Part shown: positions 32,998 through 42,088 of the stretch, one piece after another
How the letters are laid out: every line of letters begins with the position of its first letter
Numbering within the stretch: position 1 is the stretch's first letter
Assembly (NCBI RefSeq): GCF_900141905.1
Contig: NZ_FQZF01000030.1
Span: 1-64,000 of the forward strand
Origin: Muricoccus roseus
GTDB lineage: Bacteria; Pseudomonadota; Alphaproteobacteria; Acetobacterales; Acetobacteraceae
DNA: 64,000 bases
Direction of reading: 5' to 3'
Notes under the pieces: model-generated
The model's input: only the letters and a program-made list of their open reading frames with translations
The model's database searches: none
What the model was told of the DNA's origin: nothing
Made by a program: the position numbers and the translations under genes

Positions 32998-34209
32998 ATG
33001 AGGAACCCCGGCGCCCGGGTCTCCAACGTTTGGGCCGTCGTGATCGCCGCTGCGGTCACCGCCTCCATGGCGATGGGCATCCGCCAGACCTTCGGCCTCT
33101 TCCTCCTACCCCTCGGGGCGGAACAGGGCATCTCGGCCGTCGCGCTCGGCCTTTCGGTGGCGCTGCACAACCTGACCTGGGGTCTCGTCCAGCCTATCAC
33201 CGGCGCGTTGGGGGACCGCCACGGCGCCGGGCGCGTCGCGGCGGTGGGCGGGCTGCTCTATGTCGCGGGGCTCGGCCTCGTGGCGCTGCATCCCTCGGCG
33301 GTCACGGCGGTGCTGGGCATCGGGATCATGACCGGGATCGGCGTGGGCTGCACCGGCACGGGCAGCGTGGTGGCGGCGGTGGGGCGCGCGGCCTCGCCGG
33401 AGCAGCGGGGCAGCATGATGGGCATCGCGGCCGCCGGCGGCTCGGTCGGGCAGGCCCTCCTCGTTCCCTATGCGCAGATCGGCATCGGCTGGTACGGCGC
33501 CGCCGCGGCGCTGGGCGCCATGGGGCTGGCGGCGCTGATGATCCTGCCGGCGGCCCGGGTGATGGAGTGGAACCCGCGCAACCCCGCCGCGCCCCGCCGC
33601 CCCCTCTCCGACCTGCCGCGCTTCGCTCGGGAGGCGCTGCGGGAACGCGACTTCGCGCTGCTCACACTGGGCTTCTTCGCCTGCGGCTTCCAGCTGGCCT
33701 TCCTCACCACCCACCTGCCCGCGCACCTCGCGCTCTGCGGCATGCCGGTCTGGCTCGGCGCGACCTCGCTGATGCTGGTGGGGCTGTTCAACATTCCGGG
33801 CTCCTGGCTCTGCGGCAAGCTGGGCAACGTGATCCGGCCCGAGGTGGCGCTGGGCGGCATCTACCTGCTCCGCACCGTCGCCATCGCCCTCTTCGCCCTG
33901 CTGCCGGTGACGGAATGGGGCACGCTGCTCTTCGCCGCCGTGCTCGGCTCCATCTGGCTCGGCTCCGTGCCGCTCACGGCGGCCGCCATCGCGCGGCGCT
34001 TCGGGGTGGCGGATCTCGGCGCGCTCTATGGCGTCTGCTTCTTCAACCACCAGATCGGCGGCTTCCTCGGCGCCGGCGCCGCCGCGCTGCTGGTGGACCG
34101 CACGGGCAGCTATGCCGCCTTCTGGCCGGTGATGATCCTGGTCGGCCTCGGCGCCGTGGCGGTGAACTGGGCGACGCGCGGCCCGATCCGGGCCACCGCC
34201 CCAGCCTAG
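32998..34209 (+). CDS. Major facilitator superfamily transporter
   Basis: 403-residue protein with about twelve hydrophobic helices. The first helix region reads VWAVVIAAAVTASMAMGIRQTFGLFLLPL, and the loop-2 region GALGDRHGAGRVAAVGG matches the MFS loop-2 signature. It resembles the monocarboxylate / oxalate-formate antiporter-like branch. Its location divergent to a MarR-GNAT regulator with a shared palindrome suggests inducible expression, perhaps for efflux or uptake of an aromatic or organic acid. Substrate cannot be assigned. Confidence 0.88.
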   Translation: MRNPGARVSNVWAVVIAAAVTASMAMGIRQTFGLFLLPLGAEQGISAVALGLSVALHNLTWGLVQPITGALGDRHGAGRVAAVGGLLYVAGLGLVALHPSAVTAVLGIGIMTGIGVGCTGTGSVVAAVGRAASPEQRGSMMGIAAAGGSVGQALLVPYAQIGIGWYGAAAALGAMGLAALMILPAARVMEWNPRNPAAPRRPLSDLPRFAREALRERDFALLTLGFFACGFQLAFLTTHLPAHLALCGMPVWLGATSLMLVGLFNIPGSWLCGKLGNVIRPEVALGGIYLLRTVAIALFALLPVTEWGTLLFAAVLGSIWLGSVPLTAAAIARRFGVADLGALYGVCFFNHQIGGFLGAGAAALLVDRTGSYAAFWPVMILVGLGAVAVNWATRGPIRATAPA

Positions 34210-34316
34210 CCACCCGGCCTAGGCCGGCGCCGCCAGGGCGGGCAGACTGCCCCGGTGTCTGTCCCGCGCCGTTCCGCCGCCCTGGCGGCGCGGCGCACAG
34301 AGCCCCGGAGCGCCTC

Positions 34317-35696
34317 ATGGCCTATGACCCGACCACGCACCGCCCGCTGACCTTCCATGACGCGGTGCCCGGCTTCCTCGCCGGCCGGGACACGCCCCGG
34401 GATTATCTCGAGCGCTGCCTGGCCACCATCGAGGCGCGGGAGCCCGAGGTGCAGGCCTGGATGGCCCTGAACATCGAAGGCGCCCGCGCGGCCGCCGATG
34501 CCGCCACGGCGCGGTACCGGGCGGGACAGGCGATCGGGCCGGTGGATGGGATGCCGATCGGCATCAAGGACATCCTCCAGACGCATGACATGCCCACCAG
34601 CCTCGGCATCGCGGGCAATGAGGGGGCGCGCGCCCGGCAGGACAGCGCCTCGGTCTGGGCGCTGCGCGAGGCGGGGGCGGTGATCCTGGGCAAGACCGTG
34701 ACCACGGAACTGGGCGGCGCGCATCCCAGCAAGTCCCGCAACCCCTTCGATGTCAGGCGGACGGCCGGCGGTTCCTCCAGCGGCTCGGGCGCGGCGGTCG
34801 GGGCGGGCATGGTGCCGGCGGCGCTGGGCACGCAGGTGGTCGGCTCCATCATCCGCCCGGCCGCCTTCAGCGCGAATGTCGCAATCAAGCCCAGCTTCGG
34901 CGCCCTGCATCGCGGGGAGCGGCAGGGGCTGAGCCAGAGCTGCCTGGGCGTGCATGCCGGCGCCGTCGAGGACATGTGGCACGTGGCCGCCGAGATCGCG
35001 GCGCGCGCCGGCGGCGACCCCGGCCATCCCGGCCTGGGCGGCACACTGGCGCCGCCGGCGCCGCGCCGGCCGGGGCGGCTGATCGTGCTGGAGAGCGAGG
35101 GCTGGGCCGCCACCGAGGCCCCGACGCGCGAGGCCTTCGAGGCGCTGCTGGAACAGCTGGCCGACGACGGGGTGGTGCTGCTCCGCCGCGCCGACGACCG
35201 GCTGATCGACGCCTTCGAGCGGAGCATCGCCGAATCGGTGACGATGAGCATGGGGCTGGTGGCCTTCGAGAACCGCTGGGGCCAGGCGAACCTGCTGCGC
35301 CTGTTCCCGGACAGCCTGAGCGACACCACCCTGGCCCAGATGAAGCATGCCACCGCGATGACGGTCTCGGATTACCGGGACCTGCTGGCCCGGCGGGCCG
35401 AGGCGCGGCTGCGCCAGGCCACGCTCGCGCCGCTGGCGGACGGAATCATCACCCTCTCCTGCACCGGCCCCGCGCCGCTGCTGGAGGAGATCGTCCACCG
35501 CCCCACCGGGCGCACGGGGAACACGGCCTTCAACGCCTGGACATCCCTGCTCGGCTGCCCCGCGGTCACCCTGCCGCTGCTGGGCGTGGCGGGCATGCCG
35601 GTGGGCGTGCAGGTGGTCGGGCAGCCGGGCCAGGACGAGGCGGTGGTGGGTATGGCGCGCTGGCTGGGCGAGGTGGCGCGGCCCGTGAACCGCTGA
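34317..35696 (+). CDS. Amidase-signature enzyme
   Basis: 459-residue amidase-signature hydrolase. The Ser-cisSer-Lys triad is visible: Lys84 (MPIGIKDILQT), Ser153 (AGGSSSGSGAAV) and Ser177 (VVGSIIRPAA). The segment before the nucleophile reads GTQVVGSIIRPA where most relatives have GTDxGGSIRxPA, so substrate preference may be unusual. The ATG at 34317 is preceded by CCGGAG; the frame is open far upstream but only inside the MFS gene. It lies about 107 bases after the transporter gene in the same direction and could share its operon. Possible substrates are small aliphatic or aryl amides. Confidence 0.88.
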   Translation: MAYDPTTHRPLTFHDAVPGFLAGRDTPRDYLERCLATIEAREPEVQAWMALNIEGARAAADAATARYRAGQAIGPVDGMPIGIKDILQTHDMPTSLGIAGNEGARARQDSASVWALREAGAVILGKTVTTELGGAHPSKSRNPFDVRRTAGGSSSGSGAAVGAGMVPAALGTQVVGSIIRPAAFSANVAIKPSFGALHRGERQGLSQSCLGVHAGAVEDMWHVAAEIAARAGGDPGHPGLGGTLAPPAPRRPGRLIVLESEGWAATEAPTREAFEALLEQLADDGVVLLRRADDRLIDAFERSIAESVTMSMGLVAFENRWGQANLLRLFPDSLSDTTLAQMKHATAMTVSDYRDLLARRAEARLRQATLAPLADGIITLSCTGPAPLLEEIVHRPTGRTGNTAFNAWTSLLGCPAVTLPLLGVAGMPVGVQVVGQPGQDEAVVGMARWLGEVARPVNR

Positions 35697-35736
35697 GGGC
35701 GCGGCGATTTGATTTTTGCGCCGGAATGTCCCTAAC

Positions 35737-35764
35737 GCGTCCTCGCGCTCCAACGCGAGGATGC
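35737..35764 (+). promoter_or_regulatory. Hairpin covering the ribosome-binding site of the next gene
   Basis: GCGTCCTCGCG (35737-35747) pairs with CGCGAGGATGC (35754-35764) through eleven pairs, one of them G-U, around a six-base CTCCAA loop. The right arm contains the GAGG Shine-Dalgarno of the serine hydrolase gene that starts at 35766. Folding would hide the ribosome-binding site. It may alternatively act as the terminator of the amidase gene, although no T-run follows. Confidence 0.5.
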
Positions 35765-35765
35765 C

Positions 35766-36869
35766 ATGCATGACCCGCTTCTCCGCCGCCGCGCCCTGCC
35801 CCGCCTGGGGGTCGGCCTGATGGCCGCCCCCGCTTCGGCGGCGCCCGGCACCGAGGGCTTCGCGCCGGATCTGGAGGAGAAGCTCGCGGCCGGGCTGCGT
35901 TCCGGCCTGCTGCCCGGCCTGCATGCCCTGCTGGTGGCGCGGCACGGGCAGGTGGTGCTGGCGCATTATGGCCAGGGGCCGGATGAGAGCTGGGGCCGCC
36001 CGCTCGGCGAGGTCCGCTCCGGCCCCGAGGTGCCGCATGACCTGCGCTCGGTGACCAAGAGCGTGGTCGGGCTGCTCTACGGCATCGCCCTCGCCCGCGG
36101 CGCCGTGCCGCCGCCGGAGGCGCCGCTGCTGGCGCAGTTTCCCGAATACCCCGACCTCGCCGCCGACCCCGCCCGGCAGGCCCTGCGCGTGTCCGACGCG
36201 CTGGACATGACCATGGGCCTCGCCTGGGACGAAAGCCGCCCCTACACCGATCCGGCGAACAGCGAGATCGCCATGGAGAACGCGGCGGACCGCTACCGCT
36301 ACGTGCTGGAACAGCCGGTGGAGCATCCGCGCGGAACGCGCTGGACCTATTCCGGCGGCGCCGTGGCGCTGCTGGGCGCGCTGATCGCGCGCGGCACCGG
36401 GCAGTCGCTGCCGGATTTCGCCCAGGCGGCGCTGTTCGAGCCGCTCGGCTTCGAATCCGGCGGCTGGGCGGCGGGGCGGGACGGCGTGCCCTCCGCTGCC
36501 TCGGGTCTGCGACTGACCGCGCCCGCCCTGCTGCGCATCGGGGAGATGGTGCTGGCCGGCGGCGCGTGGGAAGGCCGGCGGGTGGTACCGGAGGCATGGC
36601 TCGCCGCCATGACCCGCCCCGCCGTGCCCACCGGGGACGGGCTGCATTACAGCCGCCTCTGGTATCTCGGCGGGGGATATGTGCCGGGCCTCGGCGGGCC
36701 GCGCCCCTGGCTCGGCGCCTTCGGCAATGGCGGGCAGCGCCTCTACCTCATGCCGGCGGCCGGCCTCGCCATGGCCTGCTTCTGCGGCCTCTATAACCGG
36801 CCGGAGCAGGCGGCGACGCCGCTGCGGATCTGGCGGGAGATCGTGCTGGCGAACCTGGTGCGGGGCTGA
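35766..36869 (+). CDS. Serine hydrolase (beta-lactamase / class C-like family)
   Basis: 367 residues with an N-terminal signal-like region (RRRALPRLGVGLMAAPASAAPG). The penicillin-binding fold motifs are SVTK (Ser95, Lys98), YSG in RGTRWTYSGGAVALLG, and a C-terminal FGNGGQRLYLMP replacing the usual KTG/HxG box. This family includes esterases, D-aminopeptidases and 6-aminohexanoate-dimer hydrolases; the SVTKSVVGLLYGIAL stretch is close to the last type. The ATG at 35766 lies two bases after a hairpin that contains its ribosome-binding site. It converges with the TetR gene, with seven bases between the stops. Confidence 0.85.
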   Translation: MHDPLLRRRALPRLGVGLMAAPASAAPGTEGFAPDLEEKLAAGLRSGLLPGLHALLVARHGQVVLAHYGQGPDESWGRPLGEVRSGPEVPHDLRSVTKSVVGLLYGIALARGAVPPPEAPLLAQFPEYPDLAADPARQALRVSDALDMTMGLAWDESRPYTDPANSEIAMENAADRYRYVLEQPVEHPRGTRWTYSGGAVALLGALIARGTGQSLPDFAQAALFEPLGFESGGWAAGRDGVPSAASGLRLTAPALLRIGEMVLAGGAWEGRRVVPEAWLAAMTRPAVPTGDGLHYSRLWYLGGGYVPGLGGPRPWLGAFGNGGQRLYLMPAAGLAMACFCGLYNRPEQAATPLRIWREIVLANLVRG

Positions 36870-36876
36870 GGCGCGC

Positions 36877-37515
36877 TCACCTCGCCGCGTCCACCCGGCT
36901 GCCGCGCAGGAAGATGCGCACGGCGTGCTCGATCCGGCCGGTCAGCACCTCCCGCGGAAGCGAGACCTCCAGCCCGGCCATGAGTTCGTGGTGAAAGGCG
37001 CCGAGCGCCATGCCCACCAGCATCCGAGCGGCCTCGGGCGCCCCACCGAAATCGTAGCCGCCCGCGGAGGCGAGCTGAGTGAGGTACTTCTCAAGCTCCA
37101 GCCGCGCCATTTCCGGGCGCGGCTCGGTCCAGTCCGGGCCCAGCAAGGAGGTGCGGCCCGCCTCGGCCATGGCGATCCGCATCAGGGCGATCGAGCTGTC
37201 GCGGAGCAGGATATCCGCCATGCGCAGCAGAAAGTCCCGCAAGGCCTGCTCCGGCGACTGATGCGGATCGACGGGAAGCCGTGCCACCTCCTCGCGCCGC
37301 CGCTCCATCACGGCCCGGAACAGGTCGTCCTTCGAGGCGAAGAGCTTGTAGACGGTCTTCTTCGAGCAGCGCGCGCCCGCGGCGATGGCATCCATAGTGG
37401 TGACATGGAAGCCCTGGGCGACGAAGGCGGCTTCCGCGGCCTGCAGGATGCGCTGGCAGGTGATGCCCAGCCCATCCGGAAGCGCGTCACGTCCCCTTTC
37501 GCCTTGCTCTGTCAC
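36877..37515 (-). CDS. TetR-family repressor of the adjacent RND operon
   Basis: 212-residue regulator. The helix-turn-helix is at about residues 15-65 (ILQAAEAAFVAQGFHVTTMDAIAAGARCSKKTVYKLFASKDDLFRAVM), followed by a helical ligand-binding domain. The start is a GTG at 37515 with GGAGGAG upstream; the open frame before it crosses the intergenic region and is not homologous. It is divergent from the MFP-RND-OMF efflux operon, with inverted repeats in the 144-base gap. TetR proteins in this arrangement repress efflux until a pump substrate binds. Confidence 0.9.
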   Translation of the reverse strand: MTEQGERGRDALPDGLGITCQRILQAAEAAFVAQGFHVTTMDAIAAGARCSKKTVYKLFASKDDLFRAVMERRREEVARLPVDPHQSPEQALRDFLLRMADILLRDSSIALMRIAMAEAGRTSLLGPDWTEPRPEMARLELEKYLTQLASAGGYDFGGAPEAARMLVGMALGAFHHELMAGLEVSLPREVLTGRIEHAVRIFLRGSRVDAAR

Positions 37516-37574
37516 CGCGTCCTCTCCTCCTGAAACACAATGTTGCAGCGCACAAGGGTGCTTGACACCCTCCA

Positions 37575-37616
37575 GGAAACGGCAGAGTTTCCGCGCTCGG
37601 AAACTAGCCCGTTTCC
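37575..37616. promoter_or_regulatory. Operator array GTTTCC/GGAAAC for the TetR repressor
   Basis: The central palindrome AGTTTCC-N6-GGAAACT (37586-37605) is flanked by another GGAAAC (37575-37580) and GTTTCC (37611-37616). Four half-sites in 42 bases between divergent tetR and the MFP gene suggest binding of one or two TetR dimers. A CTTGACA at 37561-37567 just upstream could be a -35 element for the efflux operon. Confidence 0.6.
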
Positions 37617-37659
37617 ATTCGCCCGGGCAAGTGCCGCAGAGACGGACCGTGACGGACCC

Positions 37660-38919
37660 ATGATGATCGCTCCTCGCACAGACGCCGCGCCCCTGCCGCC
37701 CGTCGGGGCCTCCGGTTCCGGACGCCGCGCCGCCCTCCTCCGCGCGATCGCGGCCGCGGCGGCCCTTGCCCTGGCCGGCTGCGACGACAAGGCGACAGCA
37801 CAGGGCCAAGCCGCCCCGCCCGCCCCGACCGTGACCGTCGTGACGCTCGCCCCTCAGCAGGTGGCGCTGCAGACCGTGCTGCCCGGGCGCACCACCCCCT
37901 TCCAGACCGCGGAGATCCGGCCCCAGGTGGGTGGCGTGGTGCGGGAGCGCCTGTTCCGCGAGGGGGAGCAGGTGACGGCGGGGCAGCCGCTGTTCCAGAT
38001 CGACCCCGCCCCCTATCGCGCCTCCCTGGCCAGTGCCGAAGCCACCCTGGCCCGCGCGCAGGCCGCCCTCGAATCCGCCCGGGTCACCGTCTCCCGCTAC
38101 CGCCCGCTGGTGGCACAGAACGCGGTCAGCCGGCTGGACTACGAGACCGCGGTGGCAACCCAGAAATCGGCCGAGGCCGACGTGGCCTCTGGCCGGGCCG
38201 CGGTCGAGACCGCGCGAATCAACCTGGGCTACACCCGCGTGACCTCACCCATCGCGGGGCGCACGGGGCGCTCCTCCGTCACGGTCGGCGCGCTGGTCAC
38301 GGCGGACCAGGGTACCTCCCTGCTCACCGTCACGCAGCTCGATCCCATCTATGTCGACGTCACCCAGCCCACGGCGGCGGTGCTGCGGCTGCGGCGGGAC
38401 CTGGAGTCCGGCAAGCTGCGCCGGGACGCGAACGACAATGCCGAGGTCCGGCTCCTGCTCGAGGACGGCACCGAATACCCCGAGGCCGGCACGCTGCAGT
38501 TCTCCGAGGTCACGGTGAGCACCGATACCAACACCGTCACCCTACGCGCCCAGTTCCCCAACCCGCAGGGCATGCTGATGCCGGGCATGTTCGTCCGCGC
38601 CCGGCTGGAGCAGGGCCAGGCCCAGTCCGCCCTCCTCGTTCCGCAGCAGGGCGTGACGCGGAACCCGCGGGGCCAGCCCGTCGCGCTGGTGGTGCAGGCC
38701 GACGGCACGGTGGCGAGCCGCACGCTGGAGATCGGCCAGGCCATCGGGAACAAGTGGCTGGTCGAGGGTGGCCTGCAGGAGGGTGACCGCGTGATCGTTG
38801 AGGGCACGCAGCGCGTGCGCCCCGGCGCGAAGCCCCAGCTGCGCGAGATGAGCGCCCAGGCCTTCGACCAGCAGGTGGCCGAGGAAGCCCAGCGCGCCAT
38901 CCAGGTCCGGGGAGGCTGA
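37660..38919 (+). CDS. RND efflux periplasmic adaptor (membrane fusion protein)
   Basis: AcrA/MexA-type lipoprotein, 419 residues from the ATG at 37660. The signal ends in a lipobox ALAGC with Cys41. Next come the beta-barrel and lipoyl halves (PFQTAEIRPQVGGVVRERLFREGEQVTAGQPLFQIDP), an alpha-hairpin of about residues 125-195, the second lipoyl half (YTRVTSPIAGRTGRS) and the C-terminal membrane-proximal domain ending with DRVIVEGTQRVRPGAKP. It links the inner-membrane pump to the outer-membrane channel. First gene of a three-gene operon; the pump gene starts nine bases later. An ATG three bases downstream is an equivalent start. Confidence 0.94.
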   Translation: MMIAPRTDAAPLPPVGASGSGRRAALLRAIAAAAALALAGCDDKATAQGQAAPPAPTVTVVTLAPQQVALQTVLPGRTTPFQTAEIRPQVGGVVRERLFREGEQVTAGQPLFQIDPAPYRASLASAEATLARAQAALESARVTVSRYRPLVAQNAVSRLDYETAVATQKSAEADVASGRAAVETARINLGYTRVTSPIAGRTGRSSVTVGALVTADQGTSLLTVTQLDPIYVDVTQPTAAVLRLRRDLESGKLRRDANDNAEVRLLLEDGTEYPEAGTLQFSEVTVSTDTNTVTLRAQFPNPQGMLMPGMFVRARLEQGQAQSALLVPQQGVTRNPRGQPVALVVQADGTVASRTLEIGQAIGNKWLVEGGLQEGDRVIVEGTQRVRPGAKPQLREMSAQAFDQQVAEEAQRAIQVRGG

Positions 38920-38928
38920 GGACAGGCC

Positions 38929-41900
38929 ATGGCCCGCTTCTTCATCGACCGCCCGGTCTTCGCCTGGGTCATCGCGCTCGGCATCATGCTGATCGGCGGG
39001 ATCTGCCTGCGCGGCATGCCGATCGCGCAGTATCCCAACATCGCCCCGCCCGCGATCCAGATCTCGCTCACCTATTCCGGCGCCTCGGCCGAGACGGTCC
39101 AGAACACTGTCGTTCAGGTGATCGAGCAGCAGATGACGGGGCTCGACGGGCTGCTCTACTTCAGCTCGGACAGCAACCGGGACGGCAGCGTCAGCATCAA
39201 GCTCACCTTCGCCCAGGGTACCAATCCCGATATCGCCCAGGTGCAGGTGCAGAATAAGCTGGCCCTCGCGGAATCCCGGCTGCCCGAGACGGTGCAGCGG
39301 CAGGGCATCCGCGTGGCCAAGGCCAGCAGCAACTTCCTGATGGTGGTCGGCTTCATCTCCCGCGACGGCACCATGAACAATGCCGACATCGCGGATTACA
39401 TCGCCTCCGCCGTGCAGGACCCCATCACCCGCACCCCGGGCGTGGGCGACTTCAACCTGTTCGGTTCGCAATATGCGATGCGGATCTGGCTCGATCCGGA
39501 CAAGCTGAACGCCTATGGGCTGAACCCCTCTGACATCAGCACCGCGGTCGCCGCGCAGAATGTTCAGGTCGCCTCGGGCGAGATCGGCGCGCTGCCCGCC
39601 GTGCCGGGACAGCGGCTGACCGCCACGCTGATCGGCCCTTCCCTTCTCAACACGCCCGAGCAGTTCGGCGCCATCCTGCTGAAGACCAAGGCCGACGGGT
39701 CCCAGGTGCGGTTGCGGGACGTGGCCGAGGTGATGCTCGACGCCCAGAGCTTCAGCCCGAGCAGCCTGTTCAACGGGCGCCCGGCCGCGGGCATCGGCAT
39801 CCAGCTGGCCAGCGGCGCCAATGCGGTGGGCACCGCCACCGCCGTCCGCGCCACGCTGGAGCGGCTCCGCCCGAGCTTCCCGGCCGGGCTGGAGGTTGTC
39901 TATCCCTTCGACACCACGCCCTTCGTGCAGATCTCGATCGAGGAGGTGGTGAAGGCGCTGATCGAGGCGATGATCCTCGTCTTCGTGGTCATGTTCATCT
40001 TCCTGCAGAACTTCCGGGCGACCCTGGTGCCGACGCTCGCCATCCCGGTCGTGCTGCTGGGCACCTTCGCGGTGCTCTCCTTCGCGGGATATTCGATCAA
40101 TACACTCACCATGTTCGGCCTGGTGCTGGCCATCGGCCTGCTGGTGGACGACGCCATCGTGGTGGTGGAGAACGTGGAACGCGTGATGGAGCAGGAGGGG
40201 CTTGGCCCCCTCGAGGCCACGCGCAAGTCCATGGACCAGATCTCGGGCGCGCTGGTCGGGATCGCGCTCGTGCTCTCAGCCGTGTTCCTGCCGATGTTCT
40301 TCTTCGCCGGCTCCTCCGGCGTGATCTACCGGCAGTTCTCGCTCACCATCATCACCGCCATGACCCTGTCCGTGGTCCTGGCGCTCACCTTCACCCCCGC
40401 CCTCTGCGCCACACTGCTGCGCCGGCCGAAGCATGGCGAGCGGCGGGGCTTCTTCGGCTGGTTCAACCGCAACTTCGACCGCACGAACCGCGGCTACATC
40501 CGCGGCGTCGGCTACATGGCCAACCGCGCGCTGCGCTTCATGCTGGTCTATGCCGTGATCGCGGGCGCGATGGGCGTGCTCTACATGCGCCTGCCCTCCT
40601 CCTTCCTTCCGGCGGAGGACCAGGGCGTAATGTTCGTCCAGATCACCGCCCCGCCCGGCGCCACGGCCGAGCGCACGCAGCAGGCGGTGAATGCCGTGAA
40701 CGACTACCTCCTGAAGGAGGAGGGATCCCGCGTGGAGGGCCTCATGGCCATCTCCGGCTTCAGCTTCGGCGGCCGTGGCCAGGCCTCCGCCATGGCCTTC
40801 GTCCGGCTCAAGCACTGGAACGAGCGTACCGCGCCGGCGGATTCGGTCTCCGCCATCGCGGGGCGGGTGATGCGCCACTTCTCCACCTACCGGGACGCGC
40901 AGATCTTCGCCTTCTCCCCGCCCGCGGTTTCGGAGCTGGGCAATGCCACGGGCTTCGACATGCAGCTGCTCGACCGCGGCGGGCTGGGCCATGCGGCGCT
41001 GACGGCGGCGCGTGACCAGCTGCTGGCGGCCGCCGCGCAGAGCCGGGTGGTGGTGGGCGTTCGCCCGAACAGCCTGAATGACGAGCCGCAGGTGAAGCTG
41101 GAGATCGACTGGGAGCGGGCGACATCCCTCGGCCTCTCCGTCGGTGACGTCACCAGCACCCTCTCGGCCGCCTTCGGCACCAGCTATGTCAACGACTTCC
41201 TGGACCGCGGCCGCGTGAAGCGCGTGTACATGCAGGGCTCCGCGCCCGCGCGCATGCTGCCGGAGGACCTGTCCAAGTGGCATGTCCGGAACAGCGCGGG
41301 GGAGATGGTCTCCTTCGGCGCCTTCGCCTCGGCGCGCTGGGAGGTCGGCTCGCCGAAGCTCTCCCGCTACAACGGCACGGATTCCATCGAGATCCTGGGC
41401 GATGCCGCCCCGGGCCAGAGCACTGGCGCGGCCATGGCCGAGATGGAGCGGCTGGCCGCCCAGCTGCCCGCCGGCATCGCAGTGGACTGGACCGGCCTTT
41501 CCTATGAGGAGCGTGCGGCGGGGTCGCAGGCGATGGCGCTCTACGCCGTCTCGCTGATCGTCGTCTTCCTCTGCCTGGCCGCATTGTACGAAAGCTGGGC
41601 CATCCCGGTCTCGGTGATGCTGGTGGTGCCGCTCGGCGTGTTCGGCGCCGTGGCGGCCACCATGCTCCGGGGCATGTCCAACGACGTGTACTTCCAGGTG
41701 GGCCTGCTCACCACCATCGGGCTCTCGGCGAAGAACGCCATCCTCATCGTGGAATTCGCGAAGGAGCACTTCGAAGCGGGCGAGAGCCTGCTGGATTCCG
41801 CCATCCATGCGGCCCGGGAACGCCTGCGGCCGATCCTGATGACCTCGCTCGCCTTTGTGCTCGGCGTGGTGCCGCTGGCCATCGCCACGGGCGCGGGCGC

Positions 41901-42087
41901 GGGCGGGCGCACCGCCATCGGCACGGGCATCATCGGCGGCGTCGTCACCGGCACGGTGCTGGCGGTGTTCTTCGTGCCGCTCTTCTTCGTGCTGGTGCTG
42001 AAGCTGTTCCGGACGAAGCGCCGTAGCGAGGCCCGGCCTGAGCCGGCCACCACCCCTGCACCCGCCGCGCCCGGGGGGGAGCACTGA
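38929..42087 (+). CDS. RND multidrug efflux pump (HAE1 family)
   Basis: AcrB-type proton-driven drug exporter of 1,052 residues with the usual twelve transmembrane helices and two large periplasmic loops. The N-terminus [24 protein letters not shown] is characteristic. TM4 has the proton-relay pair in [18 protein letters not shown], and the second half has [23 protein letters not shown] with the conserved Lys. The periplasmic start shows [25 protein letters not shown]. An HAE1 drug exporter rather than a metal pump is indicated by the DD pair and the length. It touches the outer-membrane factor gene with a one-base gap. Confidence 0.95.
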   Translation: MARFFIDRPVFAWVIALGIMLIGGICLRGMPIAQYPNIAPPAIQISLTYSGASAETVQNTVVQVIEQQMTGLDGLLYFSSDSNRDGSVSIKLTFAQGTNPDIAQVQVQNKLALAESRLPETVQRQGIRVAKASSNFLMVVGFISRDGTMNNADIADYIASAVQDPITRTPGVGDFNLFGSQYAMRIWLDPDKLNAYGLNPSDISTAVAAQNVQVASGEIGALPAVPGQRLTATLIGPSLLNTPEQFGAILLKTKADGSQVRLRDVAEVMLDAQSFSPSSLFNGRPAAGIGIQLASGANAVGTATAVRATLERLRPSFPAGLEVVYPFDTTPFVQISIEEVVKALIEAMILVFVVMFIFLQNFRATLVPTLAIPVVLLGTFAVLSFAGYSINTLTMFGLVLAIGLLVDDAIVVVENVERVMEQEGLGPLEATRKSMDQISGALVGIALVLSAVFLPMFFFAGSSGVIYRQFSLTIITAMTLSVVLALTFTPALCATLLRRPKHGERRGFFGWFNRNFDRTNRGYIRGVGYMANRALRFMLVYAVIAGAMGVLYMRLPSSFLPAEDQGVMFVQITAPPGATAERTQQAVNAVNDYLLKEEGSRVEGLMAISGFSFGGRGQASAMAFVRLKHWNERTAPADSVSAIAGRVMRHFSTYRDAQIFAFSPPAVSELGNATGFDMQLLDRGGLGHAALTAARDQLLAAAAQSRVVVGVRPNSLNDEPQVKLEIDWERATSLGLSVGDVTSTLSAAFGTSYVNDFLDRGRVKRVYMQGSAPARMLPEDLSKWHVRNSAGEMVSFGAFASARWEVGSPKLSRYNGTDSIEILGDAAPGQSTGAAMAEMERLAAQLPAGIAVDWTGLSYEERAAGSQAMALYAVSLIVVFLCLAALYESWAIPVSVMLVVPLGVFGAVAATMLRGMSNDVYFQVGLLTTIGLSAKNAILIVEFAKEHFEAGESLLDSAIHAARERLRPILMTSLAFVLGVVPLAIATGAGAGGRTAIGTGIIGGVVTGTVLAVFFVPLFFVLVLKLFRTKRRSEARPEPATTPAPAAPGGEH

Positions 42088-42088
42088 C

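Noticed and set aside
34206..36647. Long minus-strand open frame antisense to the amidase and serine hydrolase genes
   Set aside because: Low-complexity His/Gln/Arg-rich translation without domains; it spans two unrelated genes and an intergenic hairpin.
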